Source of the DNA: Spirometra erinaceieuropaei | Lineage: Eukaryota > Platyhelminthes > Cestoda > Diphyllobothriidea > Diphyllobothriidae | DNA: 64,000 nucleotides | Assembly: GCA_902702965.1 (NCBI GenBank) | Contig: CACRXP010000662.1 | Coordinates: 188,335 to 252,334 of the forward strand | Direction of reading: 5' to 3' | Shown: in pieces, positions 35,690 through 46,705 of the stretch | Numbering within the stretch: the stretch's first letter is position 1 | Layout of the letters: every line of letters starts with the position of its first letter | Notes under the pieces: model-generated | What the model was told of the DNA's origin: nothing | Database searches by the model: none | The model's input: only the letters and a program-made list of their open reading frames with translations | Made by a program: the position numbers and the translations under genes

Positions 35690-36128
35690 GTTAAACAGAC
35701 GAGTCAAGGCATTGGGTGCCGTCAGAAACATTTGTGCTGTTTACGGAGAGGGTTCTATTGTCAAAAGAACATCTCAGAAATGGTTTGTTCGTTTCAGAGG
35801 AGTTGAGTTCGGTACATCAGACGTCCAAAACGTCCAAATGATGGCAGTTTGCAACACGATAACGCCAGGCTTCACGTGACGAAATTCACCAAAAATGTCA
35901 TTGAACAGCTTGGATGGGCGGTTCTTTCGCATCCGCCATATCCTCCGTACCTTTGCTCTTATCGGATTGCCATCTTTTTTGGTCACTCGAAAACAGCCCG
36001 TCAATAACGACGCGGACCTTCAAAATTGGATGGATCACTTCTCTGCGTCATGATCCGCAGATCTCCTCAAGCATGGAATTAAAAACTGCCTGAACACTGG
36101 GGGAGGTTTGTGAACAACGTAGGGGAAT
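35690..36128 (+). mobile_element. Dead, internally deleted mariner transposon
   Basis: The plus strand reads the mariner N-terminal helix-turn-helix block GAVRNICAVYGEGSI near 35720 and KWFVRFRG near 35785. It then jumps, after a large deletion, to HDNARLHVTK near 35860 and LGWAVLSHPPYPPY near 35910. HDNAR carries the second catalytic Asp of the mariner transposase. The place of the third Asp is changed, and there are stops and frameshifts after it. I could not see clear terminal inverted repeats. The element cannot be active. Confidence 0.75.
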
Positions 36129-36825
36129 TCAGAATGATACGTAAAAATGCAATAACATTTTTAACGAGAGAAAAGCGCACTTACTTGTGAGACAATCCAA
36201 TACATTGACATTTTGGCAGATTTTAAATAATTCATATTGACCCAACTGTAAAAAACTCGGCGCCGAGTTTTTTACAGTTGGGCCAATATGAATAATCCAA
36301 TACCTAATCGACCGGAAGCTCAGAAGCATTAAACAATGACGTGAGATAAGAAACACGGCAGAACTGTGCACAAAGCGTTTTGTCCTGGAATAAGAGGCTA
36401 AACGGAAGTGAATATTACTAATTGGTCACAAATATGCTTATGATCACTATCGTTCCAAGTACTGGCTTATATTAAATAGGACTATCCGCATTATGCACAT
36501 ATTTAACACTTGTTATTCATAATTTATTAATGCTCAGAATGATACGTAAAAATGCAATAACATTTTGAACGAGAGAAAAGCGCACTTACTTGTGGGACAA
36601 TCCAATACCTAATCGACCGGAAGCTCAGAAGCATTAAACAATGACGTGAGATATGAAACACGGCAGAACTGTGCACAAAGCGTTTTGCCCTGGAATAAGA
36701 GGCTAAACGGAAGTGAATATTACTAATTGGTCACAACTATGCTTATGATCAATGTCGTTCCAATTACTGGCTTATATTAAATAGGACTAGCCGTACTATG
36801 CACATATTTAACACTTGTTATTCAT
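36129..36825 (+). repeat. Tandem pair: 392-bp and 292-bp copies
   Basis: Copy 1 is 36129-36520 and copy 2 is 36534-36825. They begin with tcagaatgatacgtaaaaat and end with cacttgttattcat. The lengths differ by exactly 100 bp, all of it explained by one insertion in copy 1 (36204-36303). Elsewhere they differ by scattered single bases. Confidence 0.92.
36204..36303. mobile_element. 100-bp insertion with a 64-bp palindrome and a 10-bp target duplication
   Basis: Present in copy 1 of the tandem pair and absent from copy 2. The 10-bp target aatccaatac occurs at 36194-36203 and again at 36294-36303. Inside, 36230-36293 is an almost perfect palindrome centred on ctcggcgccgag, with a single mismatch (36240 against 36283). 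Only 26 bases at the left (36204-36229) are not part of it. The empty site in copy 2 makes the insertion event plain. The family is unknown; it could be a foldback-type element or a templated repair insertion. Confidence 0.88.
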
Positions 36826-38065
36826 TTAGGATTGAAATTGCCGACGCATTTTGGTAGACGAGGGAATCCTTTGATGTTTCCCCCTATCGGTATCAAATCC
36901 GGAGAAAAACATTAAATTCTCAGAAAAATCCCCTTCAGATCATTCTTTTAACACAAAGCCCGAGCACATAGTAACATATAGACAGTGGGGGACAGGTCCA
37001 CGAAGAAGAGTGCGCCTGTTACTTATAACCAAGATATTTTCCAATGAACCGCGTTCTGGCCCACAGGAACAGCAAAATCGTTTGGTTTGAACATAATTGC
37101 TGGCCACCGCCTAAGTTCTCACAAACAATCACATGTCTGCCACGACAGTTCGACCGTTGCATCCGACGATGTCCACCGTGTGCTCCACAACACGGTGAAG
37201 CAGGTACGGTGACTGACGGGTGAATTAGTTAATAGTAAGGGTACACTTACGCAGAATCTACCGCAATCCCCATTCCGTTCCCGCCTGAGCTTCGTGCCAG
37301 GACATAGTCAAGAAGCTCAAATACGAGGTGGGTACAGTGCGGTGGCTTACGCGTGAAGTAGGTTATACTGATGGCAGGCTTGCGGAATGTCTGCTTCGCA
37401 CTCTCCTTTCACATCCTTCTGTGTCCGCTGGAAAGACTGAGTCAGAAAGACCGAAGGTGGGCTCGGGAATAGTGGTTTACAGGGTCAAATAGCCGGTGTA
37501 AGCGTGTCACGCACGACCTAGTTCCACAGGCATGTCCTAGATTTTCACAGAAAAGAAGGAGACGGCTCTAATCCCATCTGAGTGGGAGGGCCCTAGAGAT
37601 AATATCACAGCCCGACTCTCCGTCCTGAGGGGACTGCGCGTTACCCAGCCGATTGGTAACTATCCAAACCGGATCCTAATCAGGTGTCAGCAGAGGGCGC
37701 GAAGTTTGTGAATGTGAGAAGTTGGCCATCCTTATATGCTTCCCGGCACTCCGAGTTCAAGCCGCTGTGGACCTTCTGTTCACGAAATAATGTTCGGCCC
37801 AGCTAAAATGTAAGACCACTGACCGACTAAAGACACGGCTCATCAAAGTAGAAAATTGCCCAACTGAATACAAATCGGTAGTTTCGTTTGAAATAGTTTT
37901 TATCTAGTTGAAAACAATGACCAGCTTCGCAGGCAGTATTCCTTGCGTGATATTTTTTGATGCTGCTCAACCTATGTATTCATGTTGAAGTTGAAAGTAG
38001 CGAAATGTTTGGTGCTGTAGACGAAATCAGGGAATTACTGGGCACGCTTACTTAAAACACAAACG
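36826..38065. other. Unassigned, with R1 repeat copies
   Basis: No gene is recognised. Dispersed repeat R1 copies occupy parts of 37140-37500. Confidence 0.4.
37140..37500 (+). repeat. Dispersed repeat R1, two adjoining copies
   Basis: The first copy has gggtgaattagttaatagta, then a cagaatctaccgcaatcccc block and gtgccaggacatagtcaaga (37220-37320). The second begins with ttacgcgtgaagtaggttat near 37348 and has cgcactctcctttc and a gactgagtcagaaagacc block to about 37465. Both are in plus orientation. Confidence 0.5.
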
Positions 38066-38425
38066 ATGCTAGTTAGAATGAATAAAGGTATCAACAGGAA
38101 AAGCAAGCTTATTGGCATTGTTGGTGGTTATCTCGCAGTAGTTGGTGTATTTCAACTCACATATTTATATCGGCGTTCTGACCGGTCGAAAAAACATTTT
38201 TTAAAGCATGCAGCCCGAGTCCAAGCATTGATTTCCGAGGAAATTGAGGAAAGGCAACATTGGAAGCTGGTGTTTATACCAAAAGGCCTGCAGATTATCA
38301 GCTGGCTAGCAAGTCAACCTCTTCAATCCACGTGGTTTGTGAGAGACTGGGGGTGGAGGTGGGCTATGACAGCCGCGCCGGCACCGACAGCCAAACGCCA
38401 TTGGCCAACGCATTGGCCGACATGA
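38066..38425 (+). CDS. Hypothetical small protein with one possible membrane segment
   Basis: A 119-codon frame with a true ATG. The N-terminus is basic (MNKGINRKSK), followed by a hydrophobic stretch (LIGIVGGYLAVVGVFQLTYL) and a basic flank (YRRSDRSKK), which looks like a type II or tail-less membrane anchor. The second half turns into a proline- and tryptophan-containing end without pattern. No family is recognised, and no splice signals, promoter or homologue is visible in the window. It could be a chance frame. I list it because it is the only ATG-started frame in 36.8-41.8 kb with protein-like composition. Confidence 0.2.
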   Translation: MLVRMNKGINRKSKLIGIVGGYLAVVGVFQLTYLYRRSDRSKKHFLKHAARVQALISEEIEERQHWKLVFIPKGLQIISWLASQPLQSTWFVRDWGWRWAMTAAPAPTAKRHWPTHWPT

Positions 38426-39118
38426 TTTCTCACCTCTGACCTTTCATTTCCTGTGAACACACGCTCCAGACTTAGCCCATGTAGTAACTAACCAAGCGAC
38501 CAGCTCTCATTCCATGTAACAATCAATCGTATGAACAACAATCAACCAGTCGTTTTTCATGCTGATGAGTCAATGCCCTATTCCACTGCTCACGGGTTCC
38601 TAAATGGACGTCCTGTTCAGACCCAAAACTAAACGGTCAATTAACCACATCATGCCCTGTGTACAGAATGAGTAGGTTTTGAGTGCTCAGATTTATGTTT
38701 AGTCAGGACGAACTCACCGTGCGCGGTTCCATGGTAAATAACAGTTCTTGCGGAGAGGGGGAGTACCAGGATTTTGGGTTAGTACCGCCATCTCAGCCGC
38801 CGTCGACCTGAGGGCGAATATAATCGAAAAAATAAACTCATCGGAAGGCCGAATAGATATAATTTACTTTCAAAGGAGAGCACCACGTGAAAAACGGTAT
38901 ATTATTAACGGAATTTCATCAAGCTACTATATTTTTATGGAGAAGTAGTAATTTTAAAGTTCGTGGCTGTTAAATAGATGCAGGCGTGTTTATTCTACCG
39001 TGAAATTTGTTTTGAAGTCGGCTGCCTCTAGTAAACTCCCAATATTTTTACCTCCGATCGTTTAACTCATCTTCTCCTTCAAGACAAGAGAATAGGAGCC
39101 TTAAGCTAGTCTCAGAGC

Positions 39119-39180
39119 AGTTAGGGTATGATAAACATTATGGTTAAGTTTCGGGTTAGGGTTAGTGTTAAGGTTGGGAC
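39119..39180 (+). repeat. Degenerate TTAGGG-like patch
   Basis: It contains agttagggtatg and cgggttagggttagtgttaa. A similar complementary patch (taaccccaaccctt and cctaaccct) lies at 23995-24025 and 29707-29735. These are short interstitial telomere-like patches, not a telomere. Confidence 0.5.
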
Positions 39181-39904
39181 ATGTTAATCAGCGGCTTTCC
39201 TGGAATTAAGATCAGGTCCACCTGCCTTTCGGGGGAGGGGGTCGTCCCTCTGTGGTCCCGCCGCTCACTTAGTTGAAAAAGGAATATAAGTTAATTTCCC
39301 GATTATACTCATTTTATCTAATGACCACTGTTAACTGTATGTATACACAGATTTTAATACAAATATATCGAAAGCCAGCTTTTTCGGTAAAAAAGGTCTT
39401 AAAATCCTTCCTATGGAAACTTCTGCAAATTTTATATTCTACTAATTGTCCAGATAAGGAGAAACCCAATGCGCTTTAAATATCTTTACGCCTAAAATTA
39501 AAAGGAAAAGGTAGTAATGGCTCTCTTATCCCACCATGTGCAACATGCGGTCAGATCAATTCGATTATTTTGTGTGGTCGTCTTAGCTTTTGACGCGATT
39601 ACACGGACTATAACCTCCCCTCTGTTTTAATTAGCCTCAAACAAATACGTTTAAGCACACCCATGTTCATTACAGGGGTAGACTTAATGAAATTACTGCA
39701 TATGAGCACCACTTGCAAACTTTGAAAAATTCCTGATTTACGGAGGTAAAAGCAAACGAATCATTTTGACTATGGGAGCATTAGTCTAAAACGCAGCACA
39801 TTGTTCTGATATAATTAGATGATAGTTATGGTAAAGGCAGGCCAATCGGGTTACGGGAAGGACCCATCCTGTTGTGATCGAGAACCCTTGCAGGCAGTCC
39901 CATG

Positions 39905-39980
39905 GTGCATAGCAATTTGTGAAGAGATGAGAAGGACTGAGATGGTCATTTCTGCCTTATCTGTCTTCGTTATGCGAAGA
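39905..39980 (+). mobile_element. Possible SINE body fragment
   Basis: The block gactgagatggtcatttctg followed by a tctgtcttcgtta stretch resembles the body of the SINE at 46410-46576 (aggacagaaatggtcatttc, then ctcgtctttgtcggta). The tRNA-like head is not recognisable. Confidence 0.3.
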
Positions 39981-41869
39981 AAATCCAAGATCTGACGTAC
40001 GCAGGATTTGAAACTTGGAACGTTCGTCATTGGGTGTTAAGAAGTCTAAACGTCTATTCTTGATAAATGCGCCCCTTTTCCTACCGGTTGTGATCAGGAC
40101 TATCAAGATTGAAAAAATGGCTCAACAGACCGTGGTGTGGGGAATGCTAGCAAATGGTATGCGAGGACTATATAATGAGACATAAGGCACATCGAGATGA
40201 GCACGTCAATAAATCTGACCGACAAATGTCACATTACATACGTCGGGTAAAACCAGATAGGACAGTGGACCACTACCACAGCGATAGGTCTTCAGACTAC
40301 CCGCCGGGTAATCGCCGAACAACAGGAATTCGAGAGGTTGACCAATCATGTCTGGTGTTGGGTTGGTTTGGTGTGCCATACGCCGACGGAGTCCTAGTTG
40401 CACCACCTGGCGCATGTTGACTGCTTTTATAAAAAAACGGATGCGTGAAAAAATTCCCATTTAAATATTCATGTGGTATCGGGGAATACATCTCTTTTCT
40501 TGTATATTGCAATTTATTTGCAATTTAAACCGCTGCTAGACTACTACTGTTCCGTTTTGACGCCCGAGCTCCACATCTTTCTAATCACTTTTGAATGTGT
40601 CGGCGGACCTCTCTGCCTGGCTATTTGATTGGGCCTGGGAAGGCGGTCATATCATGGGTCTTATTCTCCATTTACGGCCTACGCCCCGCAGTAGATTTGA
40701 GGCCAGTGGGGCATGCTGCTGGTGGCAGTCCATGCTGTAATTTCTTGCTTCAGACCAACTCCCCGTCAATAATTACCGGAACATCGTCAATCTCTAGTCA
40801 ATTCCAGCATTCGTCCACCACATTGAGGATGATATTGACGTAAATCAGCCCGAATAGCCCATTAGAATATTGTACCAGAGCTTCCTGGCCTTCAGTCATG
40901 GCACTGGTGAGATTTTCGGGGGACCCTTTGAAACCCATCCGGGCAGGCTATAACTACGAACAGAGGTTTCCATGATTTCATGAATTCCGGACAGTAGTTT
41001 TATTCGACTAATGCCAGTCCTCTGGGGACGCACTCCTCACAATACTTGTGCCTTATTGTCAGCCGACATAGTAATCGCAACGTCGTCTATAATGCAATCT
41101 AGTATCAAGCACAGATGATCACTCCGATTATTACGTCTTCGGAAGTATGTGCGTTCTGCCTTCGCCAGGTCAGTCGTGTGGCATAGATCCCTTGACTTCA
41201 CATTGTAGTGGGTCGTCCATTATTGCAGCTCTGGCGTGGGGTCAGCTGTGAGAGGAACTGTGGCAGTCCGCTCCCGCGATCAGTTACTCACGCTTGCGGT
41301 AAGTTGGCGGCTGCGGTCACGCGAGAGGCGGCACTAACCAATCAACCCTGCCCCCGCGCTGACTGGCTGCAGGTAAGCACAGCTCAGAGAGCGCATAGGT
41401 GTACATATACGCTGCGTGGTAAGACTTTCAGAGTCGGACACACGCAAACGCCCCAAGAAATGGTTGGCTGCAGCTCTCTGCTGGGCTGACTGTACGCTCC
41501 TTCGCGACAGTTCAGATAGCCCGATAACTCTGTCTAACCTGAGTTGTGATGTGTGAACCTTTGCGCTTGTCAAGTCATCATAATTTTAACAATCTGCAAC
41601 TCCTTACCAACGTCAGCCGAGGCACCAGGTGAAAGAAACCTTAACAAGCGGACAAATTTCCTTAAACTGAATCGTTTGTTTCAAGGCCACCACGAACAAC
41701 GCCGATGGAAACAGGCGAAGCAGGCGTGTACACATGTGCTTACACATCAGGTCGTTGGTTTCTTGAATATCAGTTTTGTTCATCAGCTGGTTTGTCTTGC
41801 TATCTTTCTCAGTCACACAGGTGCATATGGCTAGGTCTTCTAACGCATCGGCTAATAGGCATTAGTGTA

Positions 41870-41945
41870 ACATTCGCAAAACTGACCAAAGCATTTCAGT
41901 TTACCTTTGTCGGTAATATCATCCTCTCTCTTAATATATGTATAT
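41870..41945 (+). mobile_element. SINE 3'-end fragment
   Basis: It ends with cctttgtcggtaatatcatc followed by an AT-rich tail, the same end as the SINE at 46410-46576. The upstream part is degenerate. The AT-rich tail abuts the 3' end of the first PLE of the nest. Confidence 0.5.
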
Positions 41946-42745
41946 AAAAATATATTTCGAAGAAGAATGAATCCTTTGGGAAGATGAAAAAAAACTTTAT
42001 TTTGTAAATTTTCGAGTCTGGTTTCCCAGCTCGTCTTCAGACGTGTAGTAAGTGTGAAGAAACAGTCAAAGTTCAAAAATGCCCAAAAAATCGATATTGC
42101 TCTGTCATGGTTGAGGATGGGTTGATGCTGTGGGCTGATGGCACGTCTTGATTGGCTATTAACTTTCTCATTTTTCCTTGAGATTTGTGTACATGGCGTC
42201 AAGATCAATGCGTCGATTGATGCATGAATCATCAGAGTGAATGACCTCTAGGAATTCTCGGCCTTCCTTATGTGGACAGGAACCGACAATGCGTGTTTTA
42301 TCCCAAGCGAATTTGTGCCCAGTTTCAAGGGTATGCATGGCGAATTGGGATAAGTGGTCCTGCCTCTTCACTGCCAATTGGTGTTCATGTAGGCGTGTAG
42401 AGGCAGATTTTCCAGTTTGACCACAATACGCTGAATTACAAGTGCCACATGGAATCTTATAGACTACTTCTTTTTTATCCAAATAGCCAACCCCATCCTT
42501 AGGGTGTACAAGCTGATTGCGTAGCGTTGTAGTCGGTTTGCGAGCCACTTGTATTTGGTGCTTCGCCAATGTTTTGGTTTTGACGTCTGATCGGAGCAAT
42601 CTAGTTCCTTCTCTTTTTCGTTTGATTCCTGCCGTTTCATGCATCGGCGTACAAAATCTCTAGGGTAGCCATTTTGTGAAAAAAGGTTGAACAGATAATT
42701 GAGTTCTCCTTTGTACTCTTCATTCTCAGAGCAATGTGTTTTTGC
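41946..42745 (-). mobile_element. PLE family A, copy 1 (linker, endonuclease, 3' end)
   Basis: The minus strand runs from 42745 to 41946. The linker has AKTHCSENEEYKGELNYLF near 42730 and GYPRDFVRRCMKRQ near 42665. The endonuclease has VYKIPCGTCNSAYCGQTGKS near 42460 with TRLHEHQLAVKR, then TLETGHKFAWDKTRIV near 42320. YCG replaces the usual YIG. The frame ends near 42168. A conserved hairpin starting CTGAAGACGAG follows at 42041-42010, and the copy ends in AT-rich sequence. Reverse transcriptase is absent (5' truncation). Confidence 0.82.
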
Positions 42746-43744
42746 TCGATATAGATATATGCGTAAGTATTGAAAGTCAGGCATCCCAAGCGATTTAAGT
42801 CCAAAAAAGATGGGTTCTTTGGGAGAAGAGGGTTTATTGCGTAAATATTCGACGCTCGTTCCCCAGGTGGTCGTCAGACGCAAAGGGAGAGCAAATGTAA
42901 AAGCAAGAAACAGCTAAAGTCACGAGTTCACATAAAATCGATACTGGCATGGCATGTGCACCGGTAGGCGGCCGCCGTGTGTCATTCTGAGCTGGTGGGC
43001 TCCTTTCTCTTCCATTTTTCCTTCAAGTTTATGTGCACTGCATCCAATTCGATTTGCCGGTTGATGCATGATTCATCAGAGTGCATTTCTTCGACGAATT
43101 CTCGACCTTTCTTAAAAGGGCAGACAGCGACAATGCGAGCTTTGTCCCAAGCGAAAGTGTGCCCCGTGTCCAGAGTATGCATGGCTGCCTGAGACAGATG
43201 GTCTCGCCTCTTTACTGCCAATTGATGTTCATGAATGCGTGTTGAGGCGGATTTTCCAGTCTGGCCACAATAGACGGCAGTACATGCATCATACGGGATC
43301 TTCTAGACAACCTCTTTCTTGTCCAGCTGATTAACCCTATCCATAGGATGTACCAGTTGAGAGTGCAATGTAGTCGTAGGTTTATGCGCCACCCGAATTT
43401 GGTGCTTCATTAAGTGTCTTTCGATGAGTTCAGACACATTCTTAATGTAAGTAAGAGTTCGCCAAGTGCTTAGTTCAGGCATCTGATTGGAACTACCCGG
43501 CTCCTTCTCCCTTGATTCTCGCTGCCTCATACATCTGCGTACAAAATCCTTAGGGTATCTATGCGGAAATAATTCGCACAAGTAGTTCAGTTCGGCTTGA
43601 TAGCCTTCTTCATCAGAACAATGTGTTTTTGCTCGACAAAGAAGACTGTTTTCAGCACTCCCTTTGTGAGAAATGGGCTGGTTACTCTTATAAAGTAGAA
43701 TGACTTCAGCGTAAGTTTCCGGTAAACGGGTGTGCTTAAATGCA
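42746..43744 (-). mobile_element. PLE family A, copy 2 (end of RT, linker, endonuclease, 3' end)
   Basis: The minus strand starts near 43735 with a TYAEVILLYKSNQPISHK block from the C-terminal end of reverse transcriptase. It continues with AKTHCSDEEGYQAELNYL and YPKDFVRRCMRQRES. The endonuclease resumes after a stop near 43303 with CGQTGKSASTRIHEHQLAVK, HTLDTGHTFAWDKARIV and ESCINRQIELDAVH down to about 42990. The conserved hairpin with CTGACGACCACC is at 42880-42848. The 3' end abuts the 5' break of copy 1 at an AT-rich run, so the two lie head to tail. Confidence 0.82.
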
Positions 43745-44700
43745 AAGGAAGATGGTCTCGACAAAACTGCCCGTGCCGCTCCTTAGAAAATTGGCATTTT
43801 TCATTTCAATCTCTGAAAGACACGATTTCACATGCTTATGAACTCGAAAGACGAAAGAAGAGGAGTAATTTAGACAGAAAATGGATGACCATTTCAGAAA
43901 AAAAACGGATACAGAACTGCAGTTTTCAAAGAAAGTCGTAAATCTGTCCTCCAAGAGTCCTCAGGACAACGGAAGAGACTGTGCTCTCCAAGGGAATGAA
44001 GTACAATCTTTCCTACTCGAACTATCTGGACTTACTTGCAACCTTTGAATCCATCATTTCAACAGCAACCTTCACTGAGGGCGAACGGTCTACCATTCGA
44101 AATAGTACTGTACAAGACTTACGAGACTGGAACCAGTTTACAGTACTATCACTTGAAGAGAAAAAGGCGATTAAAGGCCTTAAGACGGACCAAAATATTA
44201 CCATTCTTCCCGCCGACAAAGGAGGCTCGGCTGCCATTTTGAACAAGAGAGACTACAAAGAGAAAATGCTGTCATTAGTAGAAGACAGATCTACTTACTG
44301 ACCACTCCCTACGGACCCCACCAAAGCGCAAGCTTCATTCATCGACAAAGTGTTGAAGCGTCTCACAGGGAAGAAACAACTCTCAGAAGACATTGCTAAA
44401 TCGCTCAAACAAACTGAGCCAACCATAGCGAAGATCTATGGATTGCCTAAAGTTCTCAAAACCGAAGTCTCACTCAGACCGATTGTATCTCTAATCGATG
44501 CGCCTAACTACAAAATTTCCAAGTGGTTATTCCAGAAGCTTCATTCGTTCACGAACAACTGTAAAACTTCGATAGAAAACTCGACAGAATTCCCACAGAA
44601 ATTGCAAGGGATAAAATTTTCCGCCGATAAGATGATGGCCTCCTTTGATGTCGTTTCCCATTTCACGTCAATAGTGAGAGGTGGGATTGTCACACTGCTG
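43745..44700 (+). mobile_element. PLE 5' part on the opposite strand: N-terminal region and RT fingers
   Basis: The plus strand reads LSKGMKYNLSYSNYLDLLATF near 43985 and KTDQNITILPADKGGSAAIL near 44190. After a stop near 44299 it continues with KIYGLPKVLKTEVSLRPIVSL near 44435 and MMASFDVVSHFTSI near 44635. These are the N-terminal and finger motifs of PLE reverse transcriptase. The sequence then breaks off into G-rich, unrelated DNA. It lies head to head with the RT end of copy 2 at about 43745, as if the 5' part of that insertion had been inverted. Confidence 0.8.
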
Positions 44701-44890
44701 GTTGAGGACGCAGACAGAGAGGTTAGCAGAAGACCTTGCGAGGGGGAGGTGTGCATCGTGTTGTGATGGATGCAGGAGGTGAGGGTAGGTGTTGTGGGTC
44801 CCAGCTGTGGTTCACCGTGTTGGGGGGGGGGGAGGGGAGTAGGGCAGGGAGGGAGGGATGGAGTGTCGGCGGCACCATGCATGTCCAGGC
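44701..44890. other. G-rich spacer
   Basis: It contains a run of nine G at about 44822-44830 and GGGAGG repeats. Open frames here are products of composition. Confidence 0.5.
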
Positions 44891-45990
44891 ACGCATTAGC
44901 TGTTGCTGTTCTTACGGTAGGCGCCAGTCAGTCCACCGTAATCGGAGACCCTCGTAATGCTATCTGCATCGGAGTCCCAAGCTTCGAGGAATTCTCGTGC
45001 ATGTCTGGTGTTAGCCATGGCGACCACTTCAGTACCGTCCCAATTGAAACGGTGGTCACAATCAAGAGCGTGTGCAAACACGAGGGATAAGGGGTCGCGT
45101 CGGCGGATAGCTAACTTGTGTTCGTTAATGCGAGTCCCAAGTTGTCGACCTGTGTGACCAATATAAACGCAACGGCAGTTAGCGCACGGGATACGGTAAA
45201 TGACGTTGCTTTTTTGTTCTTTGGATCTGGGATCCTTTGCCCGGGATAGTGCTGCGCGTAAGGAGGACTCCGGTTTGTGAGTAATGCAGATGCAAAACTG
45301 GTTTAGTTGTCGGGCAATCGCTTCGAAAATTCCTCACATGTAGGGCAGGTAATAATATTTCCTCTGTACCTCTTCTCCACTTGAACTCTGATCTTGTGGC
45401 TGCCTCTGACGTCTGAGACAGTTTTTCACAAAGCTAATCGGATATCCGTTAGATCGGAAAAACTGGTATAGGTAGACTAGTTCTCTCTTGAGTAGATACT
45501 GGCTGCTACAGTACCGAAAGGCACGGTGAAAAAGAGTTCGGACGCAGCTTCTTTAGTGGGCCGCAGGATGGTTGCTCCCGTAGTTGAGGATGATTTCGGC
45601 ACTGGAGTCTTTTCTGTGGACGCTGGTTACGAGATTGCCATCACTCAGTCTTTGTACACTGATGTCAAGAAAAGGGAGGGTGTCCCCTGTCGCTTCTTCG
45701 CGAGTGAATTGTATGGCGGGGAAGACACCGTTAAGACTCTGGTGCAGTCGTTCAACTTCACAGTTTTTTATGACTACGAAGGTATCATCTACGTAGCGGA
45801 GCCACATCTTTGGTCTGATGGCTTGAATAACAACTTCTTCTAGTCTTTGTAACACTAGTTTGGCGAGTAGGCCCGATATCGGTGAACCCATTGGGGTGCT
45901 CTTGACCTGCTGGTAATATTTGCCATCGAATTGATAATAGTTCTTAAGGCTGAGCCCAAGCATGTCTAAAACGTGCTGTGTTGGAATGCC
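44891..45990 (-). mobile_element. PLE, reverse transcriptase core and endonuclease
   Basis: The minus strand from 45990 shows LGLSLKNYYQFDGKYYQQV near 45945 and STPMGSPISGLLAKLVLQR near 45890. The catalytic YVDD is at 45795-45784, then a LPFLDISVQRLSDG block. After a stop near 45543 the linker continues (RSNGYPISFVKNCLRRQ near 45445). The endonuclease has IYRIPCANCRCVYIGHTGRQ near 45200, TRINEHKLAIRRRDPLSLV and HALDCDHRFNWDGTEVV near 45060. It keeps the full YIG motif, unlike family A. Stops near 45350 and 45543 disable it. Its N-terminal half is not upstream on this strand but on the plus strand next door. Confidence 0.84.
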
Positions 45991-46354
45991 AATTGGACCT
46001 GGAATGCCAATAGCGAACCTGGAATCCCTCCTGCTAACCTCATCCATCCCTGAAGATATGCGTGCGGACATACGCAACTATGCGACCGGTCTCCTCCGGA
46101 AAAAAAGACATAAGCAAACCTTGCCGATAGAAGAGGAGAAGGAATTACGACCCCTGAGGTCAGAGGACAGTATCGTTGTTGTATCGGCTGACAAAGGTGA
46201 TGCTACTGTCATTATGGACGAGACTGACTATGTCAATAAGGCCACTCAAGCCTTTAATGACAGAGAGGCCTATACCCCAATTGCTGAGGATCCGACGAAA
46301 AAGCAGGCCGCACCTATAAAGAAGGTGAACGAGCTCATTCGAAAAAGCTCATAA
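45991..46354 (+). mobile_element. PLE N-terminal part, inverted relative to its neighbour
   Basis: The plus strand reads IPEDMRADIRNYATGLLRKK near 46050, SEDSIVVVSADKGDATVIMD near 46160 and a DYVNKATQAFNDREAYTPI block near 46225. This is the ADKG-containing N-terminal region of PLE reverse transcriptase. It starts where the minus-strand RT core stops; the junction shows a repeated ggaatgccaat at about 45983-46010. The two together look like one insertion with an inverted 5' part. Confidence 0.78.
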
Positions 46355-46409
46355 GCCCCGCGGACTCCAAATTTCTGTCGGTTTCCCGATCGAAAACCGA
46401 CAGAGCAAT

Positions 46410-46576
46410 GGGCTTGTAGCTCAGTGGTTAGAGGCGTTGACTTCTAACAAACGGGTCGCGAGTTCGAGCCTCGGGTGTGCCACACTTTGGAGTTGGGTAT
46501 GACTGGCTGACGACGGCTAAAAGGACAGAAATGGTCATTTCTGTCTCCCTCGTCTTTGTCGGTAATATCATTCTGC
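46410..46576 (+). mobile_element. tRNA-derived SINE, plus copy
   Basis: The head starts gggcttgtagctcagtggtt and carries a good box A (TAGCTCAGTGG, 46417-46427) and box B (GAGTTCGAGCC, 46460-46470) of an RNA polymerase III promoter. The anticodon-like loop CTTCTAA would give TCT, arginine, but the stem around it is poorly paired, so this is not a working tRNA gene. A body follows with gactggctgacgacgg and cagaaatggtcatttctg, ending in ttgtcggtaatatcattctg. A second copy lies inverted at 46706-46881. Confidence 0.8.
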
Positions 46577-46705
46577 TTATGTATCATGCGCCGCTGTGCG
46601 GCTGCTGGTTGGGCTAGAGAGAGAGAGTCCATAAGACAAAACGGAACGAGTGAGTTCCTTAAGAACGATCGGTGAGCGCCCCCTATCATTATATATATAT
46701 GCAGA
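46577..46705. other. Spacer between two inverted SINEs
   Basis: It holds a short GA run (46615-46627) and an AT dinucleotide run (46690-46700) that forms the tail of the minus-strand SINE. Confidence 0.5.

Larger units (their letters stand above)
38426..41869. other. Unassigned repeat-like DNA
   Basis: No protein domain is recognised. It contains a TTAGGG-like patch (39119-39180) and a possible SINE fragment (39905-39980). The 40560-41180 part has weak, unproven resemblance to reverse transcriptase and I do not call it. Confidence 0.35.

Noticed and set aside
40560..41490. Possible RTE reverse transcriptase relic
   Set aside because: Only weak block-like resemblance in shifting frames; no catalytic motif or C-terminal block could be placed.
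42010..42041. Canonical hammerhead ribozyme
   Set aside because: Box 1 fits CUGANGA, but the base after stem II is not the required G and the cleavage-site triplet is not placed. Kept only as a hammerhead-like hairpin.
44736..45090. Plus-strand frames over the G-rich spacer
   Set aside because: They are produced by GGG-rich composition and by the antisense of the PLE endonuclease.
46410..46482. Functional tRNA-Arg(TCT) gene
   Set aside because: The anticodon stem is badly paired, and the tRNA-like head continues into a body that is shared with a second inverted copy, which marks a SINE.
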